Source: Nonomuraea basaltis
Lineage (GTDB): Bacteria; Actinomycetota; Actinomycetes; Streptosporangiales; Streptosporangiaceae
Reading direction: 5' to 3'
DNA: 41,840 nucleotides
Assembly: GCF_005893125.1 (NCBI RefSeq)
Contig: NZ_VCJS01000108.1
Span: forward strand, 1-41,840
Shown in pieces: positions 1 to 7,319 of the stretch. Below the pieces are notes generated by a model. The model had not been told where the DNA came from. It was given only the letters and a program-made list of their open reading frames with translations, and did no database searches. The first letter of the stretch is position 1. Each line of letters opens with the position of its first letter. The translations under genes and the position numbers were made by a program.

Positions 1-441
1 ATCCCCAGCTTCGCCCCCGAGCACTTCGCCGTCGCCCGTGCCCGCAGCAGCGGCAAGTCCAAGCAGTTCCGCCGGGGCATCGACCAGCTGGACGCCGAGG
101 GCGTCATCCAGGTGCTCCGCTCCGAGCTGCGCGGCGACCAGGCGCCGGTGCTGGCCGCGGTCGGGCCGATGCAGTTCGAGGTGGTCCAGCACCGCATGAC
201 CACCGAATTCGGCGCCGAGATCGGGCTGGACCGGCTCGACTACACCCTGGCCCGCCGCACCGACCCGGCCTCCGCACCCGCCCTCGACCGCCAGCGCGGC
301 TGCGAGGTCCTCATCCGCGGCCGCGACGACGCCCTGCTGGCCCTGTTCACCGACCGCTGGCGCATGCGCTCCATCCAGACCGACCATCCCGGCGTGACCC
401 TCGAACCGCTGATCGCCGACGCCGGCCAGGAGGCACGGTGA
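1..441 (+). CDS. prfC: Peptide chain release factor 3, C-terminal part (5' end outside window)
   Basis: The frame is open from base 1 and gives the last 146 residues of a translation GTPase. It begins IPSFAPEHFAVARARSSGKS, which matches the RF3 pattern FxPExFxxVxxxxxxKxKQFxxGxxQL, followed by the RF3 third-domain signature VLAAVGPMQFEVVQHRM. RF3 is a cytosolic GTPase that removes RF1/RF2 from the ribosome after peptide release. The GTP-binding domain lies upstream of the window. The gene ends at TGA 439-441 and converges with the SorC-type regulator 70 bp downstream. Family assignment is secure; whether the missing part is intact cannot be judged. Confidence 0.9.
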   Translation: MPSFAPEHFAVARARSSGKSKQFRRGIDQLDAEGVIQVLRSELRGDQAPVLAAVGPMQFEVVQHRMTTEFGAEIGLDRLDYTLARRTDPASAPALDRQRGCEVLIRGRDDALLALFTDRWRMRSIQTDHPGVTLEPLIADAGQEAR

Positions 442-510
442 TTTCCCTCGCCTGACCTGATCCGGCGGCGTTTCGCCCGCGACCGATGAGGCTCTGCTGC
501 GCCGAGCCGC

Positions 511-1488
511 TCACTCAGAGCAGAGGAGGCGGGCGACGCGTAGGTCGGTGACGAGGATGTTCACCCAGCCGCCCTCGATGGCGGCCTTGATCGCGGAGTA
601 CTTGCGCATCCCTCCGGCGACGCCCACCCGGCGTTCGACGGCGCGGAACGTTTGCGCGTCGATGCCGATGACGCGCTGGTCGAATCCCGAGTCGATGGGC
701 TTTCCCGTGGAGTCGAAGAAGTGCAGGCAGACGTCGCCGACCGCGCCGAGAGCCCGTAGTTCTTCCTGGTCGGCCTCGCTGACCGCGTTGCCGCTGCTGA
801 GCAACAGGGGCGAGGGCTCCAGGCTGCCGATGCCGACCAGCACCACCGTCAGATCCCGCCACTGGGCCTGGACGTCGGCCACGCTGGGATCCTGCAGCAG
901 CGCGTCGCGGATCGCGGTGGTCGCGACCACGCCGGGCAAGGGCACGAAGACGGGCCGGGCGTAGGTGAGGTTGGCCAGGCGGGCCACGAGCCGGGTGGCG
1001 TGCACCTGGGCCTCCGGGCTGCCGACACCGCCGACGAGCTGGATCACGCGGTCGGCGACCTGGATGTTCTTCTGCGGCATGCGTTCCACCATGGCCAGGA
1101 GCGTTTCACTCCAGGAGGAGATGCCGATCACGTCGCCGCCGGTGAAGGTGACGCCCAGGTAGGCGGCGGCCGCCGAGGCGAGTGGCGGGATCACGTCGTC
1201 CTGGAACTCCTCGACGTCCACCACGACGGCGTCGCGCAGCCCGTAGCGGCGCTGCAGCTCCTCCTCCAGCTCGGTGTGCACCCCTTCCGGCAGGGTGACC
1301 ACCGTGCGGACGAGGCCGCGGGTGACCGCCTCCTTGAGCAGGCGGGACACGCGCGGCTGGGAGATGTTGAGCGTGGCGGCGATCTCCGGCTGGCGCATGT
1401 TCTGCTCGTGGTACATGCGAGCCACCCGGGCCAGGAGTCGCAGGTGATCCTTGGTCGTGTCGCGCCTCCGTTCCGCGTTAGGGACCAC
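511..1488 (-). CDS. SorC-family sugar-responsive transcriptional regulator
   Basis: This is a 325-residue protein with an N-terminal helix-turn-helix (around residues 30-60, with QPEIAATLNISQPRVSRLL) and a long C-terminal sugar-phosphate-binding domain of the SorC/DeoR-like type (IGISSWSETLLAMVERMP, VADRVIQLVGGVGS). Family members bind phosphorylated sugars and control the adjacent catabolic operon. The gene lies downstream of and co-oriented with the kinase and transketolase genes, after a 109-bp gap containing a dyad (1513-1524) also found before the catabolic genes, so it probably regulates them and itself. The GTG at 1488 lacks a clear Shine-Dalgarno sequence, so the exact start is uncertain. 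Confidence 0.88.
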   Translation of the reverse strand: MVPNAERRRDTTKDHLRLLARVARMYHEQNMRQPEIAATLNISQPRVSRLLKEAVTRGLVRTVVTLPEGVHTELEEELQRRYGLRDAVVVDVEEFQDDVIPPLASAAAAYLGVTFTGGDVIGISSWSETLLAMVERMPQKNIQVADRVIQLVGGVGSPEAQVHATRLVARLANLTYARPVFVPLPGVVATTAIRDALLQDPSVADVQAQWRDLTVVLVGIGSLEPSPLLLSSGNAVSEADQEELRALGAVGDVCLHFFDSTGKPIDSGFDQRVIGIDAQTFRAVERRVGVAGGMRKYSAIKAAIEGGWVNILVTDLRVARLLCSE

Positions 1489-1512
1489 CGCGCACCGCCT
1501 TTCCTCGCCGCC

Positions 1513-1524
1513 GACTTTCTATTC
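1513..1524. promoter_or_regulatory. Putative operator of the SorC-type regulator (copy 1, diverged)
   Basis: GACTTTCTATTC matches 10 of 12 positions of the dyad GAATATCTATTC found at 4908-4919. It lies 25 bp upstream of the regulator start, consistent with autoregulation. Function is inferred from repetition and placement only. Confidence 0.5.
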
Positions 1525-1597
1525 ACACCTTGATGGTTGATTCAGCCTATTGTCTGAGCCGCCGCGTCAGCGACGCGCCGGGGTCGTTTCCCGGGCG

Positions 1598-3055
1598 TCA
1601 TCGGCTCGGGCGGGACCTGCGCACAGCCTCGTGCCAGGCGGCCTTCCTGGCCGCGCGATCCGCCCCGTCCGAGGCCGGCTTGAACTCGTCGGCGGGCCGC
1701 GGCCGGCTTTCCAGATCTTCGAGCGTCCACATTCCGGCCGTGAGCCCGGCGGCGTCGGCCACGCCGAGGCACGACAGGTCGTGCTCGCCGGAGCGGGCGA
1801 CGGTGCGGCCGCTGAGGTCGGCCTGCAGCCGCATCAGCCGGGCGCTGCGGGTGAGACCGCCGTCGGCCATGAGCACCCGTACCTCGCCGACGGCCTGCTC
1901 GATCGCCGCCACGACGTCTTCGACCTGGAACGCCACGGCCTCCAGAGCTGCGGCGACGAGCTGCCCCCGCCTGGTGCCCAGCGACAGGCCGGTCACCACG
2001 GGAGTGGCGTCCGGCTCCCACCAGGGGGCGCCGAGTCCGCCGAAGGCGGGCACGAAATGCACGCCGTCCGGTTCGGTGTCCTCGGCCTCCGCCAGGAGGG
2101 CGTCGGCGCGCACGCCGAACAGCTCGCTCAGCCAGCCGATCGTACGGCCGGTCGCGCGGATGTTGCCCTCGACGCCGAGCACCGGCCCGTCTCCCATGTC
2201 CCAGGCGATGCTGCGGCACAGCCCGGGAGCCTGGCCGCCGTCGCCGATGGCCATCACCGACGAGCCGGTGCCGTACGTGGCCTTCACCACGCCGGGACGC
2301 CAACCGGCGTGGGCGAACATGGCGGCGTGCGAGTCCCCCATGACCGCCAGGACCGGCACCCCGTCCGGCAGCGGCGCCAGGTCGTGGACGGCGGGGAAGG
2401 GGCCGCGGGAGGCGACCACCCGGGGCAGCACCTCGGGCGGCACCGCGAACAACTCCAGCAGCCGCGGGTCCCAATCCCGGGTCTCGATGTCGAGCAGCTG
2501 GGTGCGCGAGGCGTTGCCGGCCTCGATGACGTGCTCTCCGCCCAGGCGGCTGAGCAGCCAGGAGTCGACGGTGCCCAGGCACAGCTCGCCGGCGCGGCCG
2601 CGGCGCCGGTCCGGGTCGTACGCGTCCAGCAGCCAGCGCGCCTTCAACGCGGAGAACATCGGGTCCAGCGGCATCCCGCTCACCGACCGCACCAGCCCGG
2701 CGGCTCCGGTGGCGGCCAGCTCGCGGCACTGGGCGGCGGTGCGCCGGTCCTGCCAGCTGATCAGCGGGCCGGCGGGCTCGCCGGTACGGCGTTCCCACAG
2801 CACCAGCGACTCGCGCTGGTTGCTGAAGCCCACGCCGGCGACCCGATCGGCGTTGGCGGGATCGACGCAGTCCCGGACCGCCTGCCGCACGCTGTGCCAC
2901 AGCTCGCCGGCGGACTGCTCCACCCACCCGGGGCGCGGCTGGGTCTCGGCGACCGGGGCGACCGCGCGGGAGACGATGCGGCCCGCCTCGTCGACGAGGA
3001 GCGCCTTGGTGGAGCTCGTGCCCTGGTCGATCGCCAGGATGAGGGGACTAGCCAT
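1598..3055 (-). CDS. FGGY-family carbohydrate kinase (candidate apulose/ketose kinase)
   Basis: The 485-residue protein has the FGGY layout: N-terminal phosphate-binding motif LAIDQGTSSTKALLVDEAG, the glycerol/xylulose-kinase-like stretch GFSNQRESLVLW and ISWQDRRT, and the C-terminal ATPase motifs YGTGSSVMAIGD and VLMADGGLTRSARLMRLQAD. Length is normal for the family. Its ATG overlaps the end of the transketolase C-subunit gene by 8 bp, so the two are translationally coupled. Next to a split transketolase and a sugar isomerase, the likely role is phosphorylation of a ketose before transketolase cleavage; D-apulose kinase (AplK) is the best pathway-level match. Substrate assignment is inference, as FGGY kinases for many sugars look alike. 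Confidence 0.9.
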   Translation of the reverse strand: MASPLILAIDQGTSSTKALLVDEAGRIVSRAVAPVAETQPRPGWVEQSAGELWHSVRQAVRDCVDPANADRVAGVGFSNQRESLVLWERRTGEPAGPLISWQDRRTAAQCRELAATGAAGLVRSVSGMPLDPMFSALKARWLLDAYDPDRRRGRAGELCLGTVDSWLLSRLGGEHVIEAGNASRTQLLDIETRDWDPRLLELFAVPPEVLPRVVASRGPFPAVHDLAPLPDGVPVLAVMGDSHAAMFAHAGWRPGVVKATYGTGSSVMAIGDGGQAPGLCRSIAWDMGDGPVLGVEGNIRATGRTIGWLSELFGVRADALLAEAEDTEPDGVHFVPAFGGLGAPWWEPDATPVVTGLSLGTRRGQLVAAALEAVAFQVEDVVAAIEQAVGEVRVLMADGGLTRSARLMRLQADLSGRTVARSGEHDLSCLGVADAAGLTAGMWTLEDLESRPRPADEFKPASDGADRAARKAAWHEAVRRSRPSR

Positions 3056-4001
3056 GGCGCAGCAGATCCTTCACCGCCGAGACGATGCCGCCGGCGGACA
3101 GGCCGAAGTGGTCGAGCAGGAAGGCGGTGTCGCCGGTGGGGGCGAACACGCCGGGGACGCCGAGGATCCGCATCGGGACGGGGTGGCGGGTGACGACGAC
3201 GGCGGCGACGGCCGCGCCGAGCCCGCCGCTGATCGTGGCCTCCTCCGCGGTGACGATGCCGCGGGTCTCCCGTGCGGCCGCGACGACGGCGTCCTCGTCG
3301 AGCGGGTCGAGGAAGGGCATGTTCAGAACGCGCGGGTGGATGCCCTCCTCGCGGAGCCGGGCCGCCGCCTGCAGCGCGCGGGAGGTCAGCGAGCCGATGG
3401 CGATCACCGTGACGTCGTCGCCGTCCTGGAGCAGGACCGCCCGGCGCGGCTCGAAGGGCGCGTCCTCGGGCGTGACCACGGGCACTTTGAAGCGCGGGAT
3501 GCGTACGTACGAGGGCCTGCCGGAGCCGGCCGCCCAGCGTACGGCGGCGCGCGTCTGCACGGGATCGGCCGGGACGATCACGTCGAGCCCGGCGACCGCC
3601 CGCATCCACGACAGGTCCTCGATCGAGTGGTGCGTCGGGCCCAGCTCGCCGTATGCCATGCCGGGGCTCTGCCCGCAGAGCACCACGTGCGCCTCGCTGT
3701 AGGCGACGTCCACCTTGATCTGCTCCAGGGCGCGGCCGGTGAGGAACGGCGCCGCCGCGCACACGAACGGGATCTTGCCCGCGTTCGCGAGGCCCGCGGC
3801 CACCCCGACGAGGTCCTGCTCGGCGATGCCGACGTTGACGAGCCGGTGCGGGAACCGCTCCCGGAACCCGGCGAGGTTGCTGGAGCCCACCGAGTCGTTG
3901 CACACGGCCACGATCCGCTCGTCCCGCTCGGCCAGGGAGAGGAGCTCCTCGGCGAAGTCCCGCCGGCAGTCGAACGCCGCCTGCTGCTCGGTCAGGGTCA
4001 T
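3048..4001 (-). CDS. Transketolase, C-terminal subunit (pyrimidine-binding and C-terminal domains)
   Basis: This 317-residue protein corresponds to the second half of transketolase. It carries the pyrimidine-binding domain with the catalytic glutamate motif VNVGIAEQDLVGVAAGLANA and the C-terminal domain. The start is ATG 4001, which overlaps the stop of the N-subunit gene (ATGA); the reading frame continues upstream but without transketolase similarity. Together with the N-subunit it should transfer two-carbon ketol units using thiamine diphosphate. Split transketolases in a sugar operon, instead of a full-length housekeeping one, fit specialised ketose-phosphate cleavage such as apulose-4-phosphate transketolase AptB. 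Confidence 0.92.
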   Translation of the reverse strand: MTLTEQQAAFDCRRDFAEELLSLAERDERIVAVCNDSVGSSNLAGFRERFPHRLVNVGIAEQDLVGVAAGLANAGKIPFVCAAAPFLTGRALEQIKVDVAYSEAHVVLCGQSPGMAYGELGPTHHSIEDLSWMRAVAGLDVIVPADPVQTRAAVRWAAGSGRPSYVRIPRFKVPVVTPEDAPFEPRRAVLLQDGDDVTVIAIGSLTSRALQAAARLREEGIHPRVLNMPFLDPLDEDAVVAAARETRGIVTAEEATISGGLGAAVAAVVVTRHPVPMRILGVPGVFAPTGDTAFLLDHFGLSAGGIVSAVKDLLRHG

Positions 4002-4888
4002 CGCGCCAGCTCCGCGAGCGCCGCTTCGACCTGGTCGGGACTGGGCACCTTGTGGTGCCACTCCACCCGGTCCTCCATGAACGACACGCCCTTTCCCTTG
4101 ATCGTGTTGGCGATGACGGCGACGGGCCTGCCGGTGGACGAGCCGCTCATCGCCTGGAGGAGCGCGAGATGATCGTGGCCGTCGATTTCGCGGACCTCCC
4201 AGCCGAAGCTGCGCCACTTGTCGTCGAGCGCGCCCAGGGCGTTGGTGTCCTCCGTCCTGGCGCCCTGCTGCAGCCGGTTGCGGTCGACGACCGCGGTCAG
4301 CGACGACAGGCCGTGGTGGGCGGCGGCCATGGCCGCCTCCCAGTTGCTGCCCTCCTGCAGCTCGCCGTCACCCAGGACCACGAACGTACGCCAGCTCGCG
4401 CCGTCGAGTCCGGCGGCCAGCGCACATCCCGTGGCCACCGGCAGCCCGTGCCCGAGGGCACCGGTGTTGGTCTCGACGCCCGGGACCTTGATCCGGTTGG
4501 GGTGGCCGTTGAGCGCGGACAGCGGCGCCATGAACGTGTCCAGCTCCGCCGCGGGGAAGAAGCCGCAGCGGGCGAGGGTGGCGTACAGGGCGGCCGCGCA
4601 GTGCCCCTTGCTCAGGACGAACCGGTCGCGCCCGGCCCAGCGCGGGCGTTCGGGGTCGACGGACAGGACCCCGTAGAAGCAGGCGACCAGGATGTCGGTG
4701 ACGGAGAGGTCGCCGCCGATGTGCCCCATGCGGGCACGGTCGATCATGCGGATGACGCTCCGGCGGACCTCGGTGGCCAGGCGGGCGAGCTCCGCCGCGG
4801 CCGTCTGCTGATCGGCCTGGCGGATCCGGGCGGCCGCCTGACGGTAGGCGGCCGCCCGCGCCGGATCGGCGGGCAGCAGGGACATCAC
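3998..4888 (-). CDS. Transketolase, N-terminal (thiamine diphosphate-binding) subunit
   Basis: The 296-residue protein has the hallmarks of the transketolase PP domain: GHIGGDLSVTDILVACFYG, FVLSKGHCAAALYATLA, GALGHGLPVATGCALAAGL and the thiamine-diphosphate motif VVLGDGELQEGSNWEAAMAA. It is first in the operon tktN-tktC-kinase. GTG 4888 is directly followed by ATG 4885; the purine-rich GGCGGAG just upstream could serve either. A promoter and the 12-bp dyad lie upstream (4908-4971). In an apiose-type pathway it would be AptA. Confidence 0.92.
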   Translation of the reverse strand: MMSLLPADPARAAAYRQAAARIRQADQQTAAAELARLATEVRRSVIRMIDRARMGHIGGDLSVTDILVACFYGVLSVDPERPRWAGRDRFVLSKGHCAAALYATLARCGFFPAAELDTFMAPLSALNGHPNRIKVPGVETNTGALGHGLPVATGCALAAGLDGASWRTFVVLGDGELQEGSNWEAAMAAAHHGLSSLTAVVDRNRLQQGARTEDTNALGALDDKWRSFGWEVREIDGHDHLALLQAMSGSSTGRPVAVIANTIKGKGVSFMEDRVEWHHKVPSPDQVEAALAELAR

Positions 4889-4907
4889 CGCTCCGCCACA
4901 ATGAGGT

Positions 4908-4919
4908 GAATATCTATTC
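4908..4919. promoter_or_regulatory. Putative SorC operator (copy 2)
   Basis: GAATATCTATTC is a dyad with perfect 5-bp arms (GAATA/TATTC) around TC. It lies 20 bp upstream of the transketolase start and is the exact reverse complement of the copy at 5058-5069. It sits downstream of the proposed minus-strand promoter, where bound protein would block elongation or initiation. Confidence 0.65.
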
Positions 4920-4941
4920 GGCGCTGATTAGGCATATTTCG

Positions 4942-4971
4942 ACGCTACGGCCAGCCTGTGTCTCGTGTCAA
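4942..4971 (-). promoter_or_regulatory. Promoter of the transketolase-kinase operon
   Basis: Minus-strand TTGACA (4971-4966), an 18-bp spacer and TAGCGT (4947-4942) form a plausible vegetative promoter. Transcription would start near 4935 and run through the dyad at 4908-4919. Confidence 0.5.
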
Positions 4972-5003
4972 TGAGGCACGGGAGCGCCACAAGGGGCCAG
5001 CTC

Positions 5004-5033
5004 TTGACGGCCGCATGTCGCCGACGTTACATT
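5004..5033 (+). promoter_or_regulatory. Promoter of the sugar isomerase gene
   Basis: TTGACG (5004-5009), an 18-bp spacer and TACATT (5028-5033) lie upstream of the isomerase gene. The dyad at 5058-5069 is about 20 bp beyond the predicted start point, mirroring the layout on the other side of this divergent region. Confidence 0.5.
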
Positions 5034-5057
5034 CCGCTCGAATAAGTAGGCGTAGCT

Positions 5058-5069
5058 GAATAGATATTC
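5058..5069. promoter_or_regulatory. Putative SorC operator (copy 3)
   Basis: GAATAGATATTC is the exact reverse complement of the copy at 4908-4919. It lies 97 bp before the isomerase start codon. Confidence 0.65.
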
Positions 5070-5166
5070 AAATGAGTGGCGAGGACGCGCTCAGCGGTCC
5101 CGTCACGCAGAGCGCCCTTGCCGGCGCCATCAAGGGGTAGCCACTCCATGGGAAGGCAGGTTTCAC

Positions 5167-6168
5167 ATGACAGCAGAACCGCTCTACGGCGCTGGACTCT
5201 GGCACTTCGGGCAGTTCCGCGACCGTTACGCCACCGACGGATACGGTCCGCCCGTCTCCACGCTGGAGGCGATCGACCGCGCGGGCCAGGTCGGCAGCCT
5301 GTCCGTCGTCGACATCAACTACCCGTTCAACCCCGCCGACGTCGACGTGGACCTGCTTGAGGAGCGGCTGAAGGCCAACGGGCTGCGCGCCATCGCCCTG
5401 ACGCCCGAGATCTACACCAGGAGGTTCAGCCGCGGCGGCTTCACCAATCCCGACCCCGGCATCCGGCGCGAGGCGATCGAGCTGGTCAGCGAGGCCGCCG
5501 ACCTGGCGCGCCGGCTCGGCTGCGACTACGTCAAGCTGTGGCCGGGACAGGACGGGTGGGACTATCCGTTCCAGGCCGACTACAAGGCCCTGTGGCAGAT
5601 GTCCGTCGACGCCGTGCGCGAGCTCGCCCAGCGGCATCCGGACCTGCGCTTCGCCATCGAGTACAAGCCCCGCGAGCCGCGCAACCGCATGACCTTCTCC
5701 TCGGCCGCCCGCACGCTGCTGGCCATCGAGAAGATGGATGTGCCCAACGTCGGCATCCTGCTCGACTTCGGTCACTCCCTCTACGGGCTCGAATCCCCCG
5801 CCGACGCCGCGCAACTGATCCTCGACCACGACCGCCTGTACGCCATCGACGTCAACGACAACTTCCGCGGCTGGGACGACGACATGGTCGTCGGCTCGGT
5901 CCACCTCGTGGAGACGTTCGAGTTCTTCCACACCCTGCGCCAGGCGAACTGGCAGGGCGTCTGGCAGCTCGACCAGTTCCCCTTCCGCGAGGACTCCGTC
6001 GATGCCGCCCGCGCCGGCGTCGAGGTCATGCGCATGATCTGGCGGGCGCTGCAGGTGCTCGACGTCGACGCGCTCGCCGGGGCCCAGGCCCGGCAGGACG
6101 CCCTGGCCGCGCAACGCATCGCACGCAAGGCGCTGCTCAGCGCCCAGCACGACACCTTGGAGCTCTAG
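5167..6168 (+). CDS. TIM-barrel sugar isomerase/epimerase (candidate D-apiose isomerase)
   Basis: This 333-residue protein belongs to the xylose-isomerase-like/AP endonuclease 2 TIM-barrel superfamily. Strand-end motifs carry likely metal and acid-base residues: FAIEYKPREPRNRM (Glu), GILLDFGHSLYG (Asp, His), YAIDVNDNFRGWDDD and VWQLDQFPFRED. The ATG at 5167 follows AGGCAGG at a normal distance. It is transcribed divergently from the transketolase-kinase operon and shares its dyad, so it probably converts the free sugar to the ketose used by the kinase. In the known D-apiose route this step is catalysed by the isomerase ApsE. Alternative substrates such as other branched or short aldoses cannot be excluded. 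Confidence 0.82.
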   Translation: MTAEPLYGAGLWHFGQFRDRYATDGYGPPVSTLEAIDRAGQVGSLSVVDINYPFNPADVDVDLLEERLKANGLRAIALTPEIYTRRFSRGGFTNPDPGIRREAIELVSEAADLARRLGCDYVKLWPGQDGWDYPFQADYKALWQMSVDAVRELAQRHPDLRFAIEYKPREPRNRMTFSSAARTLLAIEKMDVPNVGILLDFGHSLYGLESPADAAQLILDHDRLYAIDVNDNFRGWDDDMVVGSVHLVETFEFFHTLRQANWQGVWQLDQFPFREDSVDAARAGVEVMRMIWRALQVLDVDALAGAQARQDALAAQRIARKALLSAQHDTLEL

Positions 6169-6323
6169 ACCGCATGGGCGACATCGCACGCGCCGGCGGC
6201 GCCTGGCGCGAGGTTGGGGATCACGCTCACCGCCTCGGCCGGCATCCCGGACGCCTGCACCGCCATCGACGTGAACCCCCGCACGGGAATGAGCTGGGCG
6301 AAGCGCGGCCATTCGACACTGTG
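6169..6323. other. Gap without a recognisable gene
   Basis: Short open frames exist on both strands, including a roughly 50-codon minus-strand frame with a coding-like composition that ends near 6170. I recognise no family in them and see no start signal. The stretch may be the trace of a lost gene. Confidence 0.35.
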
Positions 6324-6351
6324 TTGATGTAGCGTCAATAGTCTGTAGCCT
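6324..6351 (+). promoter_or_regulatory. Candidate promoter of the PaaX-type gene
   Basis: TTGATG (6324-6329), a 16-bp spacer and TAGCCT (6346-6351) fit an actinomycete vegetative promoter. The TTGA/TCAA half-sites around 6324-6337 form a small dyad that could serve autoregulation. Confidence 0.4.
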
Positions 6352-6452
6352 TTCCTGTGTGCTCGTTCCTCGTTGGGGGCGAGCTGCGCGAGAGCCTGTC
6401 CGGGCTGGCAGAATGCGCGTCGCGAGGGGTGTCGAACGACAGGAGTGCAGAC

Positions 6453-7304
6453 GTGACGGCCGAGTCCTCAGAACGCCAGCGGGAGAAGGCGTCCTCCGCA
6501 AGCGCGCGGTCGATCCTGCTGACCGTCCTGGGCGAGTTCGTGCTCCCCCGCCGGGGTGAGGTCTGGACGGGCACCCTGGTGGAGGCGCTCGGCGCGCTCG
6601 GCATCGAGGAGAAATCCGCCCGCCAGGCCCTGGCCCGCACCGCCGCCGAGGGCCTGCTCGACTCCACCCGGCACGGCCGCCGCGTGCGCTGGACCCTCAC
6701 CGACGCCGCCGACCGGCTGCTTCGCGAAGGCACCGAACGCATCTACGCCTTCATGCGCCGCCCCCACGATTGGGACGGCCGCTGGCTCGTCCTCACCGCC
6801 GGCGTCCCCGAAACCCAACGCCGGCTCCGCCACCGGCTCCGCACCAAACTCACCTGGCTCGGACTCGGCTCCCCCGCCCCCGGCCTCTGGATCGTCCCTG
6901 ACGCCTCGAAGGAGAGCGCCGTCCGCGACGTCATCCGCGAACTCGACCTCGGCGACCGGGCCTATGCCTGGACCGGCCCTGCGGCGGGCATCGGCGACAC
7001 CGCCAAGCTCATCACCGCCGCCTGGGACCTCGACGACGTGGAAAAGCGCTACCTCGGCTTCATCGAACGCTTCGACGGCGTCACGGTCGCCTCGGACCGA
7101 GAGGCGTTCGTCCAGCAGGTGCTGCTCATCCAGGAATGGCGGCGCTTCCCGTTCCTCGACCCCGACCTGCCCTCCGAGCTGCTCGGCCACGACTGGCCCG
7201 GACCCCGGGCGGCGACCCTCTTCCACGACCTGCGCAGCCGCTGGCACCGGCGCGCCCAGGCCGAGTGGGACCACATGGGCGACGAGGCCGCCGCCCGGAA
7301 CTGA
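6453..7304 (+). CDS. PaaX-family transcriptional regulator
   Basis: The 283-residue protein starts at GTG 6453, which has AGGAG (6441-6445) at ideal spacing; an upstream in-frame ATG at 6357 lacks one. It shows the PaaX layout: an N-terminal winged helix (SILLTVLGEFVLPRRGEVWT, then KSARQALARTAAEGLL) and the central/C-terminal region with DWDGRWLVLTAGVPETQRR and VLLIQEWRRFPFLDPDLP, typical of PaaX. PaaX represses phenylacetate catabolism by sensing phenylacetyl-CoA, but actinobacteria have many paralogues with unknown ligands. No phenylacetate genes are visible here. It converges with the FAD monooxygenase, 15 bp apart. Confidence 0.88.
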   Translation: MTAESSERQREKASSASARSILLTVLGEFVLPRRGEVWTGTLVEALGALGIEEKSARQALARTAAEGLLDSTRHGRRVRWTLTDAADRLLREGTERIYAFMRRPHDWDGRWLVLTAGVPETQRRLRHRLRTKLTWLGLGSPAPGLWIVPDASKESAVRDVIRELDLGDRAYAWTGPAAGIGDTAKLITAAWDLDDVEKRYLGFIERFDGVTVASDREAFVQQVLLIQEWRRFPFLDPDLPSELLGHDWPGPRAATLFHDLRSRWHRRAQAEWDHMGDEAAARN

Positions 7305-7319
7305 TGGGCGGCCATGCGG

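Noticed and set aside
1598..6168. Sulfoquinovose transketolase pathway
   Set aside because: A split transketolase also occurs there, but that route needs no FGGY kinase and no sulfonate-specific genes are visible.
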